7,254 bases of DNA, from positions 1-7,254 of the forward strand of contig VGJG01000078.1 of NCBI GenBank assembly GCA_016867615.1. The letters run 5' to 3'. The translations under genes and the position numbers were made by a program. The DNA comes from Candidatus Aminicenantota bacterium (lineage in GTDB: Bacteria; Acidobacteriota; Aminicenantia; Aminicenantales; JAFGAV01). How positions within the stretch are numbered: the stretch's first letter is position 1; every line of letters begins with the position of its first letter. Shown here piece by piece: positions 1 to 6,444 of the stretch. The notes below the pieces were generated by a model. The model was not told where the DNA came from and did no database searches. It saw only the letters and a program-made list of their open reading frames with translations.

Positions 1-658
1 CGTCCTCTTCGACCTCGACGGCACGCTGCTCGACACGCTCCGCGACATCGCCGAGGCCATGAATTCCGTCCTGGAACGGCTCGGACACCCGGCCCATCCC
101 GTCGAGGACTACAAGCGCCTGACCGGGGACGGCGTCGACGCCCTGATCGAGAGCTCCTTTCCTCCCGGCGCTGCGAATCCGGAACTCATCCGCGATGCGG
201 TCCGGATGCTGCGGGAGGAGTATCTTCTCACCTGGCGGCGGCACACCCGCCCCTATCCAGGCATCCCCGGACTTCTGGACGCCCTGACCGAGCGCGGCGT
301 CCGGATGAACATCCTGTCCAATAAGAGTCACGAGTTCACGGTTAAGGCGGCGGACACGTTCCTGGGGCGATGGACGTTCGAGCAGGTCATCGGCGCGCGG
401 CCGGACGTGGCGCGCAAGCCGGACCCTCGGGGCGCGCTCCGCATCGCCCGCCTGTCCGGACTGCCGGCTTCGGACTTCCTCTACCTGGGCGACACCATGA
501 CCGACATGCAGACCGCCGCCGCCGCGGGCATGTTCCCCCTGGGCGCCCTGTGGGGGTTCCGCACCGCGGAGGAGCTGTGGAGCCACGGGGCGAAGGCGGT
601 CGCGGCCCGGCCCGAGGAGGTCCTCGCTTTCTTCGACGGACTTCCGGGGAAAGAATGA
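1..658 (+). CDS. HAD-superfamily hydrolase, phosphoglycolate phosphatase-like (5' end outside window)
   Basis: A cytoplasmic phosphatase of HAD subfamily IA, most like phosphoglycolate phosphatase (Gph), which dephosphorylates 2-phosphoglycolate or a similar small phosphoester. The reading frame is open from base 2, upstream of the first in-window ATG (base 59), and encodes the essential motif I, FDLDGTLLDT, so the true start lies just before the window and only about five codons are missing. Counting from the codon at base 2 (218 visible residues), motif I is at residues 3-12 (nucleophile D4, acid/base D6), the motif II serine is in LSNKS near 107, the motif III lysine is in ARKPDP near 139, and motif IV is GDTMTD near 163-168. 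The helical cap lies between motifs I and II. Visible length is normal for the family. No export signal is expected. Subfamily is confident; the exact substrate cannot be read from sequence. Its stop shares an ATGA with a small downstream ORF. Confidence 0.9.
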   Translation, partial: VLFDLDGTLLDTLRDIAEAMNSVLERLGHPAHPVEDYKRLTGDGVDALIESSFPPGAANPELIRDAVRMLREEYLLTWRRHTRPYPGIPGLLDALTERGVRMNILSNKSHEFTVKAADTFLGRWTFEQVIGARPDVARKPDPRGALRIARLSGLPASDFLYLGDTMTDMQTAAAAGMFPLGALWGFRTAEELWSHGAKAVAARPEEVLAFFDGLPGKE

Positions 659-682
659 AGACCGTCGCCAGTCCCCTTGGTT

Positions 683-712
683 CCGGGGCGATCGCCGAGG
701 GTTCCGCCCCGG
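683..712 (+). other. Weak GC-rich hairpin in the gap between HAD and M20 genes
   Basis: CCGGGGCG at 683-690 is the exact reverse complement of CGCCCCGG at 705-712, giving an 8-bp stem with a 14-base loop. No T tract follows, so it is not an intrinsic terminator by the usual rule. It may be chance in GC-rich DNA. Confidence 0.15.
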
Positions 713-748
713 CCTCGTCTCCCGCTCGGATCCCGATGTTTCCTGAAT

Positions 749-753
749 GGAGA
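749..753 (+). promoter_or_regulatory. Ribosome binding site fixing the M20 peptidase start
   Basis: GGAGA lies 4 bases before the ATG at 758. This start puts a clean signal peptide at the N-terminus. The frame can be extended back to a TTG at 677, but that would add 27 Arg/Pro-rich residues with no Shine-Dalgarno, so 758 is preferred. Confidence 0.6.
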
Positions 754-757
754 TCGC

Positions 758-2323
758 ATGAATAAAAAGAAATCCCCCGTTTTGAGACTGCGGCTCGTCC
801 TGGCCGTCCTCCTTACGGCCGCATTATGCGCGGCTTCGGCGCCCGCGAAGTCGAATATTTCCAAGGAAAAAGCCAGCCTGCTCCACTGGCTCTCAAAGCC
901 CGATGTGGTCGAGCGGTTCGGCCGCCTCTCGGACGCCGTCTGGTCCTACGCCGAGCTGGGCATGCAGGAGTTCAAGTCCTCCAAGCTTCTGGCCGACACC
1001 CTGGAAACGGAGGGATTCTCCGTGGAGCGCGGCGCGGCCGGGATGCCGACCTGCTTCGTGGCCGCCTACGGCTCGGGCCGCCCGGTGATCGGATTTCTGG
1101 GCGAGTTCGACGCCCTGCCGATGCTCTCCCAGAAGGGGCGCGTGCCCAGGAAAGACCCGGTCGTCGAGGGCGCGCCCGGCCACGGCTGCGGGCACAACAC
1201 GATGGGCGTCGCGGCGGCGGCGGCGGCCATCGCCCTGAAGAACGTCCTCCAGAGATACAACCTCCCGGGGACGATCAAGGTGTTCGGCTCGCCGGCCGAG
1301 GAGACGCTCATCAGCCGTCCCTACATGGTCCGGGCCGGGTTGTTCGAGGGCGTGGATGCGGTCATCGACAACCACAGCTCCTCGGGCCTGTCCACGGGCT
1401 ACGGCCGGGACGGGAACGCCGTCTTTTCCGTGGTCTTCACCTTCCGCGGCCGGACGGCCCACAGCGCCGGCGCGCCCTGGGCGGGCCGGAGCGCCCTGGA
1501 CGCCGTGGAGATCATGAACGTCGCGACCAACTATCTCCGCGAGCACCTGAACATCGCCCACCGTCTGCACTACGTCGTCCTGGAGGGCGGGGAAGCCCCC
1601 AACGTCGTCCCCGACAAGGCCAGCGTCTGGTATTTCATCCGCAACACGGACGAGGAGGTCGAGGCCATGTACCGCAGGGTCCACGACTGCGCCAAGGCCG
1701 GCGCCCTGGCCGCGGGAGCGGAGCTGGCCGAGGTGAGGGTCCTGAGCGCCGTTCACCAGCGGCGGGCCTCCAAGGCCCTGGCCGAGGTCCTGCAGCGGAA
1801 CATCGAGCTCGTGGGGATGCCCGCCTGGACCGAGGAAGAGCACGCCTTCGCCAGGGCGCTGCAGAAGGAATTGGGCAGGGAGGAGAAGGGCCTGCCGGAC
1901 CGCTACGGCGAACTCAAGCCGCCGGGGGAGACGTTCGTCGGGGGAGGCTCTTCGGACGTGGCCGAGGTCACCCTGGTGGCCCCCACGGCCACTTTGAACT
2001 TTCCCGGCCAGGTCCCGGGAGCCGTCGGGCACCACTGGTCCTCCGTGTCCTCCAATTTCGGCTCCACGGCCTGGAAGGGACTGAGCTCCGGGGCCAAGGT
2101 CATGGCCGCCGCGGCCCTCGACCTTCTGACCCGCCCGAAGGATTTGAAAGCCGTCCGTGACGAGTTCGAGGCCGCCCGGGCCGCGAACCCCTACCGGTCG
2201 TTTCTTCCGGAGGACGCCCGGCCGCCCCTCGACCTGAACGAAGAGTTGATGAAAAAATGGAGGGTCCTCATGGAGAAAGACTATCCGGACGAAGGACTCC
2301 GGAAAGAGGAGAAAGGAAAATGA
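758..2323 (+). CDS. Exported M20D-family amidohydrolase/peptidase, AbgB-like
   Basis: A 521-residue zinc-type metallo-amidohydrolase of the M20 family. It is closest in motifs to AbgB, a subunit of p-aminobenzoyl-glutamate hydrolase, and to other M20D aminoacyl-amide hydrolases. Residues 1-31 form a Sec signal peptide (Lys-rich start, then LRLVLAVLLTAALCAASA), so unlike E. coli AbgB it should act outside the cytoplasm. Family landmarks follow in order: YAELGMQE (64-71), GEFDALP (115-121), metal-site GHGCGHN (141-147, C144 and H146), PAEE with the catalytic/metal glutamates (179-182), NHSS (H206), AHSAGAPWAGRSA of the dimerisation domain (235-247), GGSSDVAEV (396-404) and VGHHW (H425 or H426). 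All expected metal and catalytic residues appear present, so it looks active. Length is slightly above AbgB, mostly from the signal peptide. Its stop overlaps the GGT-like start by four bases, indicating co-translation. The physiological substrate is unknown: a folate catabolite, a dipeptide or another N-acyl amino acid are all possible. Confidence 0.88.
   Translation: MNKKKSPVLRLRLVLAVLLTAALCAASAPAKSNISKEKASLLHWLSKPDVVERFGRLSDAVWSYAELGMQEFKSSKLLADTLETEGFSVERGAAGMPTCFVAAYGSGRPVIGFLGEFDALPMLSQKGRVPRKDPVVEGAPGHGCGHNTMGVAAAAAAIALKNVLQRYNLPGTIKVFGSPAEETLISRPYMVRAGLFEGVDAVIDNHSSSGLSTGYGRDGNAVFSVVFTFRGRTAHSAGAPWAGRSALDAVEIMNVATNYLREHLNIAHRLHYVVLEGGEAPNVVPDKASVWYFIRNTDEEVEAMYRRVHDCAKAGALAAGAELAEVRVLSAVHQRRASKALAEVLQRNIELVGMPAWTEEEHAFARALQKELGREEKGLPDRYGELKPPGETFVGGGSSDVAEVTLVAPTATLNFPGQVPGAVGHHWSSVSSNFGSTAWKGLSSGAKVMAAAALDLLTRPKDLKAVRDEFEAARAANPYRSFLPEDARPPLDLNEELMKKWRVLMEKDYPDEGLRKEEKGK
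2307..2311 (+). promoter_or_regulatory. Ribosome binding site for the GGT-like gene
   Basis: AGGAG, 8 bases before the ATG at 2320, lies inside the last codons of the M20 gene. It supports 2320 over the in-frame upstream ATG at 2257, which would add 21 hydrophilic residues ahead of the signal peptide. Confidence 0.55.
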
Positions 2324-4215
2324 CCCGTCGATACGGTTTCGGACAACGGTCGGTCCCGAGGGCGGGCGGCGCCCTCCTCCTGGGCTTCGCCCTCTTTTTT
2401 TCTATCGCAACCGCCCCGGTCTTGACCGCCCGGACGGAAAAACCCGTGCTCCACGGCCGGAGCTGGGTGGCCATCACCGGGAAGCCCCTGGCCGCCACGG
2501 CCGGCGCGCGGATCTTCCTCCAGGGCGGGAACGCCGTGGACGCCTCCTGCGCCATGCTGGCCGCGGTGTGCACGATGTACGACGTCCTGAGCTGGGGAGG
2601 GGAGACCCAGGCGCTGATCTACAACCCCCGCACGGGAAAGGTTGTGGGCGTCAACGCACTGGGTGTGGCGCCCGCCGGGGCGACGCCCGCGTTCTACAAG
2701 TCCCGGGGATACGCCTACCCGCCGTCCACCGGCCCCCTGTCGGCCGTCACGCCCGGCACGCCGGGAGGTTTGATCGTCATGCTGGCCGAGTTCGGGACGA
2801 TGAGCCTGGAGCAGGTCCTGGCCCCGGCCATGGAGATGGCCGGGGGATATCCCGTGGAAAAGGAATTCACGGACCGGCTCAAAGTGAAGAGGAACCGGGA
2901 CCTGATCCTCTCCTGGCCCGATTCCAAAAAAGTGTTCCTGCCCCGCGAGGGGGACCTTCCGCCCGAGCCCGGCGAAGTGTTCAGCCAGCCCGACCTCCTG
3001 GACACGCTCCGCAAGCTCGTGGAAGCGGAGAGGTCGGCGCTGGCCGCCGGCCGGAGCCGCGGGGAAGCCCTCCAGGCCGCCTATGACCGCTTCTATCGGG
3101 GGGACATCGCCCGGGAGCTCGTGCGGGGGACGAAAGAACTCGGCGGACTGATCGGCCTGGAGGACCTGGACGCCTGGCGCGTCCGCCTCGAGGAGCCCGT
3201 CGTCACGAACTACAGGGGCATCGACGTCTACAAGCTGACGAGCTGGGTCCAGGGCCCGGTCATGCTCCAGGCGCTCAACATGCTGGAGAACTTCGACCTG
3301 AAATCCATGGGCCACAACAGCGCGGCCTACATCCACACGATCTATCAGGTGATGAACCTGGCCTTCGCCGACCGGGACTTCTATTACGGCGACCCCTACT
3401 TCCCCCCCGAGGAACCGCTGCGCGGGCTGCTGTCCAAGGACTATGCCCGGGAGCGGCTGAAGCGCATCGATCCCGGGCGCAACGACCCGGACGCCGGGCC
3501 GGGCGACCCCTATCCCTTCCAGGGGGAAAAGAATCCCTTCCGCGGCCTGCTCGAAGGGTGGCAGCAGACCCGCCGCCTCGCCGGGAAGGGGCCCTCCGTG
3601 ACGGCCTCCGACGCGATCGAGCCCTCGCTGCCCTCCGGAACGACATCGATCCAGGCCGCGGACAAGGAGGGCTGGGTCGTGTCCGTCACGCCCAGCGGCG
3701 CCTGGGTGCCCTGCGTCATCGCCGGCCGGACGGGCGTCGGCTTGAGCCAGAGGGCCCAGAGCTTCGTCCTGGACGCGGCCGAAAACCCCTTCAACGTCAT
3801 CGCGCCCGGCAAAAGGCCCCGCGCCACCCTGACGCCCGGCCTGGCGCTCAAGGACGGCCTGCCCTACCTTTCGTTCGCCGTGCAGGGCGGGGACACCCAG
3901 GACCAGAACCTCCTCCAGTTTTTCCTGAACATGGTCGAGTTCGGGATGAACGTCCAGGAGGCCTGCGAGGCGCCGAACATCACCAGCTACCAGATGCGGG
4001 ACTCCTTCGACCTGCATGAGATCGCGCCCGGCAAGCTCGACCTGAACGAGAGCGTCCCCCCGGAGGTTCGAAAGGCCCTGGAGGTCCTGGGGTACAAGAT
4101 CAGCGTCAAGAAGCGCACCTCGGGACCGATCAACGCCGTTTTTTTCGACCGGAAACACGGCACGTTCTGGGGCGGATCGAGCAACTACGGCGAGGATTAC
4201 GGCCTGGCCTGGTGA
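2320..4215 (+). CDS. Exported gamma-glutamyltransferase-family (YwrD-like) Ntn hydrolase
   Basis: A 631-residue self-processing N-terminal-nucleophile hydrolase of the gamma-glutamyltransferase fold. Residues 1-37 are a signal peptide with the hydrophobic core ALLLGFALFFSIA. The large-subunit region shows QGGNAVDA (68-75), TPGTPGG (144-150), GGLIGLEDL (275-283) and MLENFDL (321-327). The predicted autocleavage point is before Thr441 in SGTTSIQAADKEG, giving a small subunit of about 190 residues; the oxyanion glycines are G523/G524 in QGGD. A proline/glycine-rich linker (about 388-437) precedes the cleavage site. The signature APGKRP (495-500), QGGDTQDQN (522-530) and FGMNVQEA (541-548) resembles the YwrD-like branch rather than classical glutathione-cleaving GGT. 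By my alignment from memory, the residues that in E. coli GGT hold the glutamyl group (R114, D433, S462, S463) are here L114, S481, A502 and T503. I therefore expect a non-classical substrate. It is coupled to the upstream peptidase by an ATGA overlap. Confidence 0.87.
   Translation: MTRRYGFGQRSVPRAGGALLLGFALFFSIATAPVLTARTEKPVLHGRSWVAITGKPLAATAGARIFLQGGNAVDASCAMLAAVCTMYDVLSWGGETQALIYNPRTGKVVGVNALGVAPAGATPAFYKSRGYAYPPSTGPLSAVTPGTPGGLIVMLAEFGTMSLEQVLAPAMEMAGGYPVEKEFTDRLKVKRNRDLILSWPDSKKVFLPREGDLPPEPGEVFSQPDLLDTLRKLVEAERSALAAGRSRGEALQAAYDRFYRGDIARELVRGTKELGGLIGLEDLDAWRVRLEEPVVTNYRGIDVYKLTSWVQGPVMLQALNMLENFDLKSMGHNSAAYIHTIYQVMNLAFADRDFYYGDPYFPPEEPLRGLLSKDYARERLKRIDPGRNDPDAGPGDPYPFQGEKNPFRGLLEGWQQTRRLAGKGPSVTASDAIEPSLPSGTTSIQAADKEGWVVSVTPSGAWVPCVIAGRTGVGLSQRAQSFVLDAAENPFNVIAPGKRPRATLTPGLALKDGLPYLSFAVQGGDTQDQNLLQFFLNMVEFGMNVQEACEAPNITSYQMRDSFDLHEIAPGKLDLNESVPPEVRKALEVLGYKISVKKRTSGPINAVFFDRKHGTFWGGSSNYGEDYGLAW
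2358..2401 (+). terminator. Attenuator-like hairpins plus T7 tract inside the GGT-like signal-peptide coding region
   Basis: GAGGGC at 2358-2363 can pair perfectly with GCCCTC at 2371-2376 or with an identical GCCCTC at 2389-2394. The second copy sits directly against seven T residues (2395-2401). A small GGGC-TTC-GCCC hairpin (2382-2392) also abuts the T tract. The alternative pairings look like a terminator/anti-terminator arrangement. However, both GCCCTC copies encode Ala-Leu and the T run encodes Phe-Phe-Ser of the signal peptide, so chance is quite possible. Confidence 0.15.
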
Positions 4216-4332
4216 GCTTTCCGGAGGAAGGGGCAGGGAAGCCCGGCGTTTCGTTCAGGCCGTGGGAGAGCTGACGGCTCCCTGAAAAGGCCGAAGGAAG
4301 AGTCCGGCGCGTGCCGGAAGGAGGGCAGCGTT
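4216..4332 (+). other. Non-coding gap between GGT-like and retropepsin-like genes
   Basis: This is a 117-base, purine-rich spacer. It contains a weak inverted repeat (GGGAG 4264-4268 with CTCCC 4278-4282) with no T tract, and the Shine-Dalgarno of the next gene. I see no convincing terminator and no clear sigma-70 promoter, so transcription may read through. Confidence 0.4.
4318..4325 (+). promoter_or_regulatory. Strong Shine-Dalgarno deciding the start at 4333
   Basis: AAGGAGGG with a 7-base spacer to ATG 4333 is a near-ideal ribosome binding site. It favours 4333 over the in-frame ATG at 4378, whose upstream sequence (GGGGGAAAC) is weaker, although 4378 would give a more usual signal-peptide length. 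Confidence 0.6.
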
Positions 4333-5355
4333 ATGGCAAAGAGAGTCCAGATATGGCATACTGACAACGGGGGAAACATGACGCGTATTCAGCCGCCCCG
4401 TCGGGGCATTCTCGTCTCGGCCGCGCTCACGGCTTGTTTTCTGTGCGCCTTCTCTCCGGGAAACGCGGGAGACGCGCTTCCCGGCGGCCAAGCGGAGACG
4501 CCTTCCGCGCCGCGGTTCTTCTTCGAATCGGGCATCAATCCCGCGCTCGACTCCCTCCTGTCGTCCGGGGGCTCGATCCTGGTCAAGCCCCGGATCAACG
4601 ACCAGGAAGTCGGATGGTTTCTCCTCGACCCGGGCGTCGAAGGCATGCGCATCCACGCCTCCCTGGCCGAAGCCCTGGAGCTTGCGGCGTCCGGAACGCA
4701 CCGCCTGATCGCGACCTCCAAGTCCGAAGAACGCCGGACATGGCTGTGCTCCGCCTTTCAACTTGGTCCCTGCCGGGCCGAGAGGCTGGAGCTGACGGAG
4801 ATGACCTCAAACCCTGAAGAAGAGACGGGCGAACCGGTGCTGGGCGTCGTGGGCACGGCCCTTTTGAGGTCGGTCGTGGCCGAGATCGAGCCCGGAACCG
4901 GTGCGGTCCGCCTCTATGACCCGTCGATCTACGCCGACCGTCCGGCGGACTGGAGAGAGTTCCGTCTGGCGAACAGCCTGCCCGTCGTCAACTGCCGCTT
5001 CGAGGGCGATCGCGAGGGGGAATTCGGTCTCGACCTGCGCTCCCCCCTGGGGGTCGTCTTCTTCCGGCCCGCGGTCGAGGCTCTGGGCTTCCTCAGGAAC
5101 AAGGTCACCCGTCCGGGGACGATCTCGGGACAGAATTTCGGCAAGGCCTCGGTCCGGACGGGCGTCCTGGAATGGTTCGAGACGGCCGGATTCCGACGCG
5201 AAAAAGTCCGGGCGGTATTCCTGACCGAGGATGTCTTGGCCGCGTCGACCGCGGGGCTGACGGGACTCCTGGGCCGGGACGCCCTGGGAAAAGGCGTTCT
5301 GGTCCTGGACTATCAGCGACAGAGGCTGGCGGTCATGCCCGGCGAGGCCGAATAG
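4333..5355 (+). CDS. Exported tandem retropepsin-like (aspartyl protease fold) protein with altered active sites
   Basis: A 340-residue protein (325 if translation begins at 4378). Its hydrophobic export signal is GILVSAALTACFLCAF (25-40), preceded by an Arg pair. LTAC at 32-35 fits a lipobox, so a lipoprotein is possible, but a signal peptidase I site near GNAG (43-46) fits too. The mature part looks like two copies of a retropepsin-like fold. Half 1 has ILVKPRINDQEVGWFLLDPG (82-101), then GVVGTALLRS (171-180) and IEPGTGAVRLYDP (185-197). Half 2 has VVNCRFEG (218-225), FGLDLRS (231-237), GLLGRDALG (311-319) and LDYQRQRLAVM (325-335). Each half keeps the aspartate in the right place (D99, D234), but the following Thr/Ser-Gly of the DTG triad is changed to PG and LR. 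It may be a degenerate protease, a binding domain or a diverged enzyme. The fold assignment rests on pattern recognition and is moderate; function is unknown. Confidence 0.72.
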   Translation: MAKRVQIWHTDNGGNMTRIQPPRRGILVSAALTACFLCAFSPGNAGDALPGGQAETPSAPRFFFESGINPALDSLLSSGGSILVKPRINDQEVGWFLLDPGVEGMRIHASLAEALELAASGTHRLIATSKSEERRTWLCSAFQLGPCRAERLELTEMTSNPEEETGEPVLGVVGTALLRSVVAEIEPGTGAVRLYDPSIYADRPADWREFRLANSLPVVNCRFEGDREGEFGLDLRSPLGVVFFRPAVEALGFLRNKVTRPGTISGQNFGKASVRTGVLEWFETAGFRREKVRAVFLTEDVLAASTAGLTGLLGRDALGKGVLVLDYQRQRLAVMPGEAE

Positions 5356-5493
5356 CCGGGAAGCCGCCGTCCTGGAGGATTGCGCCTTCAGCCATGCGGC
5401 AACGCTTGATCCGGAAGGTCGGCCGAGATCGGACAGAGGTCTGTCTGAGTTAGAGATGAAAGGGAGAGAACCGGAATCGTTCAGGAGGCGCTG
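5356..5493 (+). other. Non-coding gap before the DUF362 gene
   Basis: A 138-base spacer holding a perfect dyad (5432-5445) and the AGGAGG Shine-Dalgarno of the next gene at 5483-5488, with 5 bases to the ATG at 5494. No intrinsic terminator with a T tract is visible, and I cannot identify a promoter. Confidence 0.4.
5432..5445 (+). promoter_or_regulatory. Perfect inverted repeat, possible operator or small hairpin
   Basis: GACAGA-GG-TCTGTC is a 6+2+6 perfect dyad about 50 bases upstream of the DUF362 start. As RNA it would form a 5-bp stem with an AGGU loop; as DNA it has the symmetry of a dimeric regulator site. There is no second copy in the window and no matching regulator gene, so this is speculative. 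Confidence 0.15.
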
Positions 5494-6444
5494 ATGTCGC
5501 AACGAATCGGGAGAAGGGAATTTGTCAGGGCGGGGGCTCGGGCCGGCATCACGGCCGTCCTGGGCGCAGGATTGCTCGCGGGCAGATCTCGGGGGCAAGA
5601 GGCGCCGCTGCCCCCGCCGCCGGACCTGGCCGTGGTCACCGGACCCGACGCCTACGGGAACACCATGCGGGCCGTCGAGCTCCTGGGCGGCATAGAACGT
5701 TTCGTCCCGAAGGGCGCGAGCGTGGCCCTGCTGCCCAATGTCCAGAGCCGGCATCCCGGCACGTTCACCAAGCCGGAGATCGTGCGGGCCGTCATCCGCA
5801 TGTGCCGCCGGGCGGGGGCGGAGCGCGTTGCCTGCCTGAGCTGGCTCACGCAAAAGCACTGGGACGATACCGGACTGGCGGCCGTCGTCTCCGCGGAGGG
5901 AGCGGTCCTCAGGCTCGTTCCCGCCGATGAGGGGGAATACCGTTCGGTTCCCGTTCCCCGGGGGAGAGCGCTCAAGGAAGCCCGGGTCCTCAAAGCGTTC
6001 TACGAGCACGATGTCTTCATCAACCTGCCCGTCACCAAGGACCATGTCGGCAACAAGTTCACCGGCACGCTCAAGAACTTGATGGGCTTGAACGAGCGGT
6101 CCAACAACAGAACCTTCCACCGCGAGCATTGGAAGACCGACCCGGAGGACATCGCCCACCTTGACCGGTGCATCGCCGACCTGAACACCGTCATCGAGCC
6201 GGCTCTCAACCTCGTGGACGCCATGGAGTTCATCGTCTCCAACGGCCCCATGGGGCCCGGGGAGCTTCTCCGGCCGCGCAAGGTCGTGGCCGGACGGGAC
6301 CGGGTGGCGGTGGACGCGTATTGCGCCTCGCTGTGGGGGCTGAATCCCTCGGACATCCTGACCATCCGCTTCGCCCGCGAGCACGGGCTGGGGACGACGG
6401 ACCTCGGCGGCCTGAAGGTCGAGGAAGCCGTCCTCGGGTCATGA
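5494..6444 (+). CDS. DUF362 domain protein with twin-arginine (Tat) signal
   Basis: A 316-residue protein of the DUF362 family, of unknown biochemical function. The N-terminus has the twin-arginine motif GRREFVRAG (6-14) followed by a weakly hydrophobic GITAVLGAGLLAG stretch (18-30), so export by Tat in folded form is predicted, with cleavage near residue 34. DUF362 hallmarks are VFINLPVTKDH (174-184), the highly typical TGTLKNLMGLNER (190-202), VDAMEFIVSNGPMGPG (241-256), VVAGRDRVAVDAYC (264-277) and the C-terminal GLGTTDLGGLKVE (298-310). Many DUF362 proteins also carry 4Fe-4S ferredoxin motifs; here the cysteines (104, 114, 226, 277) are isolated and form no CxxC cluster. Tat export usually implies cofactor loading or folding in the cytoplasm, yet no cofactor site is obvious. 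The start is secure because of AGGAGG five bases upstream and the Tat motif. It overlaps the next gene by ATGA. Confidence 0.85.
   Translation: MSQRIGRREFVRAGARAGITAVLGAGLLAGRSRGQEAPLPPPPDLAVVTGPDAYGNTMRAVELLGGIERFVPKGASVALLPNVQSRHPGTFTKPEIVRAVIRMCRRAGAERVACLSWLTQKHWDDTGLAAVVSAEGAVLRLVPADEGEYRSVPVPRGRALKEARVLKAFYEHDVFINLPVTKDHVGNKFTGTLKNLMGLNERSNNRTFHREHWKTDPEDIAHLDRCIADLNTVIEPALNLVDAMEFIVSNGPMGPGELLRPRKVVAGRDRVAVDAYCASLWGLNPSDILTIRFAREHGLGTTDLGGLKVEEAVLGS

Larger units (their letters stand above)
655..765 (+). other. Possible 36-codon coupled ORF or leader peptide
   Basis: An ATG at 655 overlaps the stop of the HAD gene as ATGA. It opens a 36-codon frame rich in Ser, Pro, Ala and Gly, which ends at TAA 763-765, just inside the M20 gene that starts at 758. 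A purine run (GGGGAAAG, 646-653) lies upstream but is a poor Shine-Dalgarno. The geometry is that of a translational coupler filling the otherwise empty gap. The peptide resembles no family I know, and a GC-rich gap can stay open by chance. I do not call it a gene. Confidence 0.15.

Noticed and set aside
677..757. Upstream TTG start extending the M20 protein by 27 residues
   Set aside because: No ribosome binding site, and it would bury the signal peptide behind an Arg/Pro-rich stretch; ATG 758 has GGAGA at good spacing.
826..2160. Alternative + frame of 444 codons inside the M20 gene
   Set aside because: Arg/Gly/Pro-rich shadow of the M20 frame, which contains all family motifs.
4139..4145. 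Second T7 run near the end of the GGT-like gene
   Set aside because: No stable GC-rich hairpin precedes it; it simply encodes part of Val-Phe-Phe.
2281..4158. Long open frame of about 625 codons on the - strand opposite the GGT-like gene
   Set aside because: It mirrors the codon structure of a clear GGT-family gene in GC-rich DNA, has Arg/Gly/Pro/His-rich low-complexity composition and no recognisable motif.
4264..4282. Inverted repeat after the GGT-like gene as a terminator
   Set aside because: Only a 5-bp stem with a 9-base loop, followed by GAAAAGG rather than a T tract.
5394..5453. 19-codon basic ORF in the gap before DUF362
   Set aside because: The only Shine-Dalgarno-like sequence is too far upstream, and there is no other support for translation.
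4807..6384. Long - strand frame of about 525 codons across the retropepsin-like and DUF362 genes
   Set aside because: It spans two well-supported + strand genes and their gap and shows shadow-type composition without domains.
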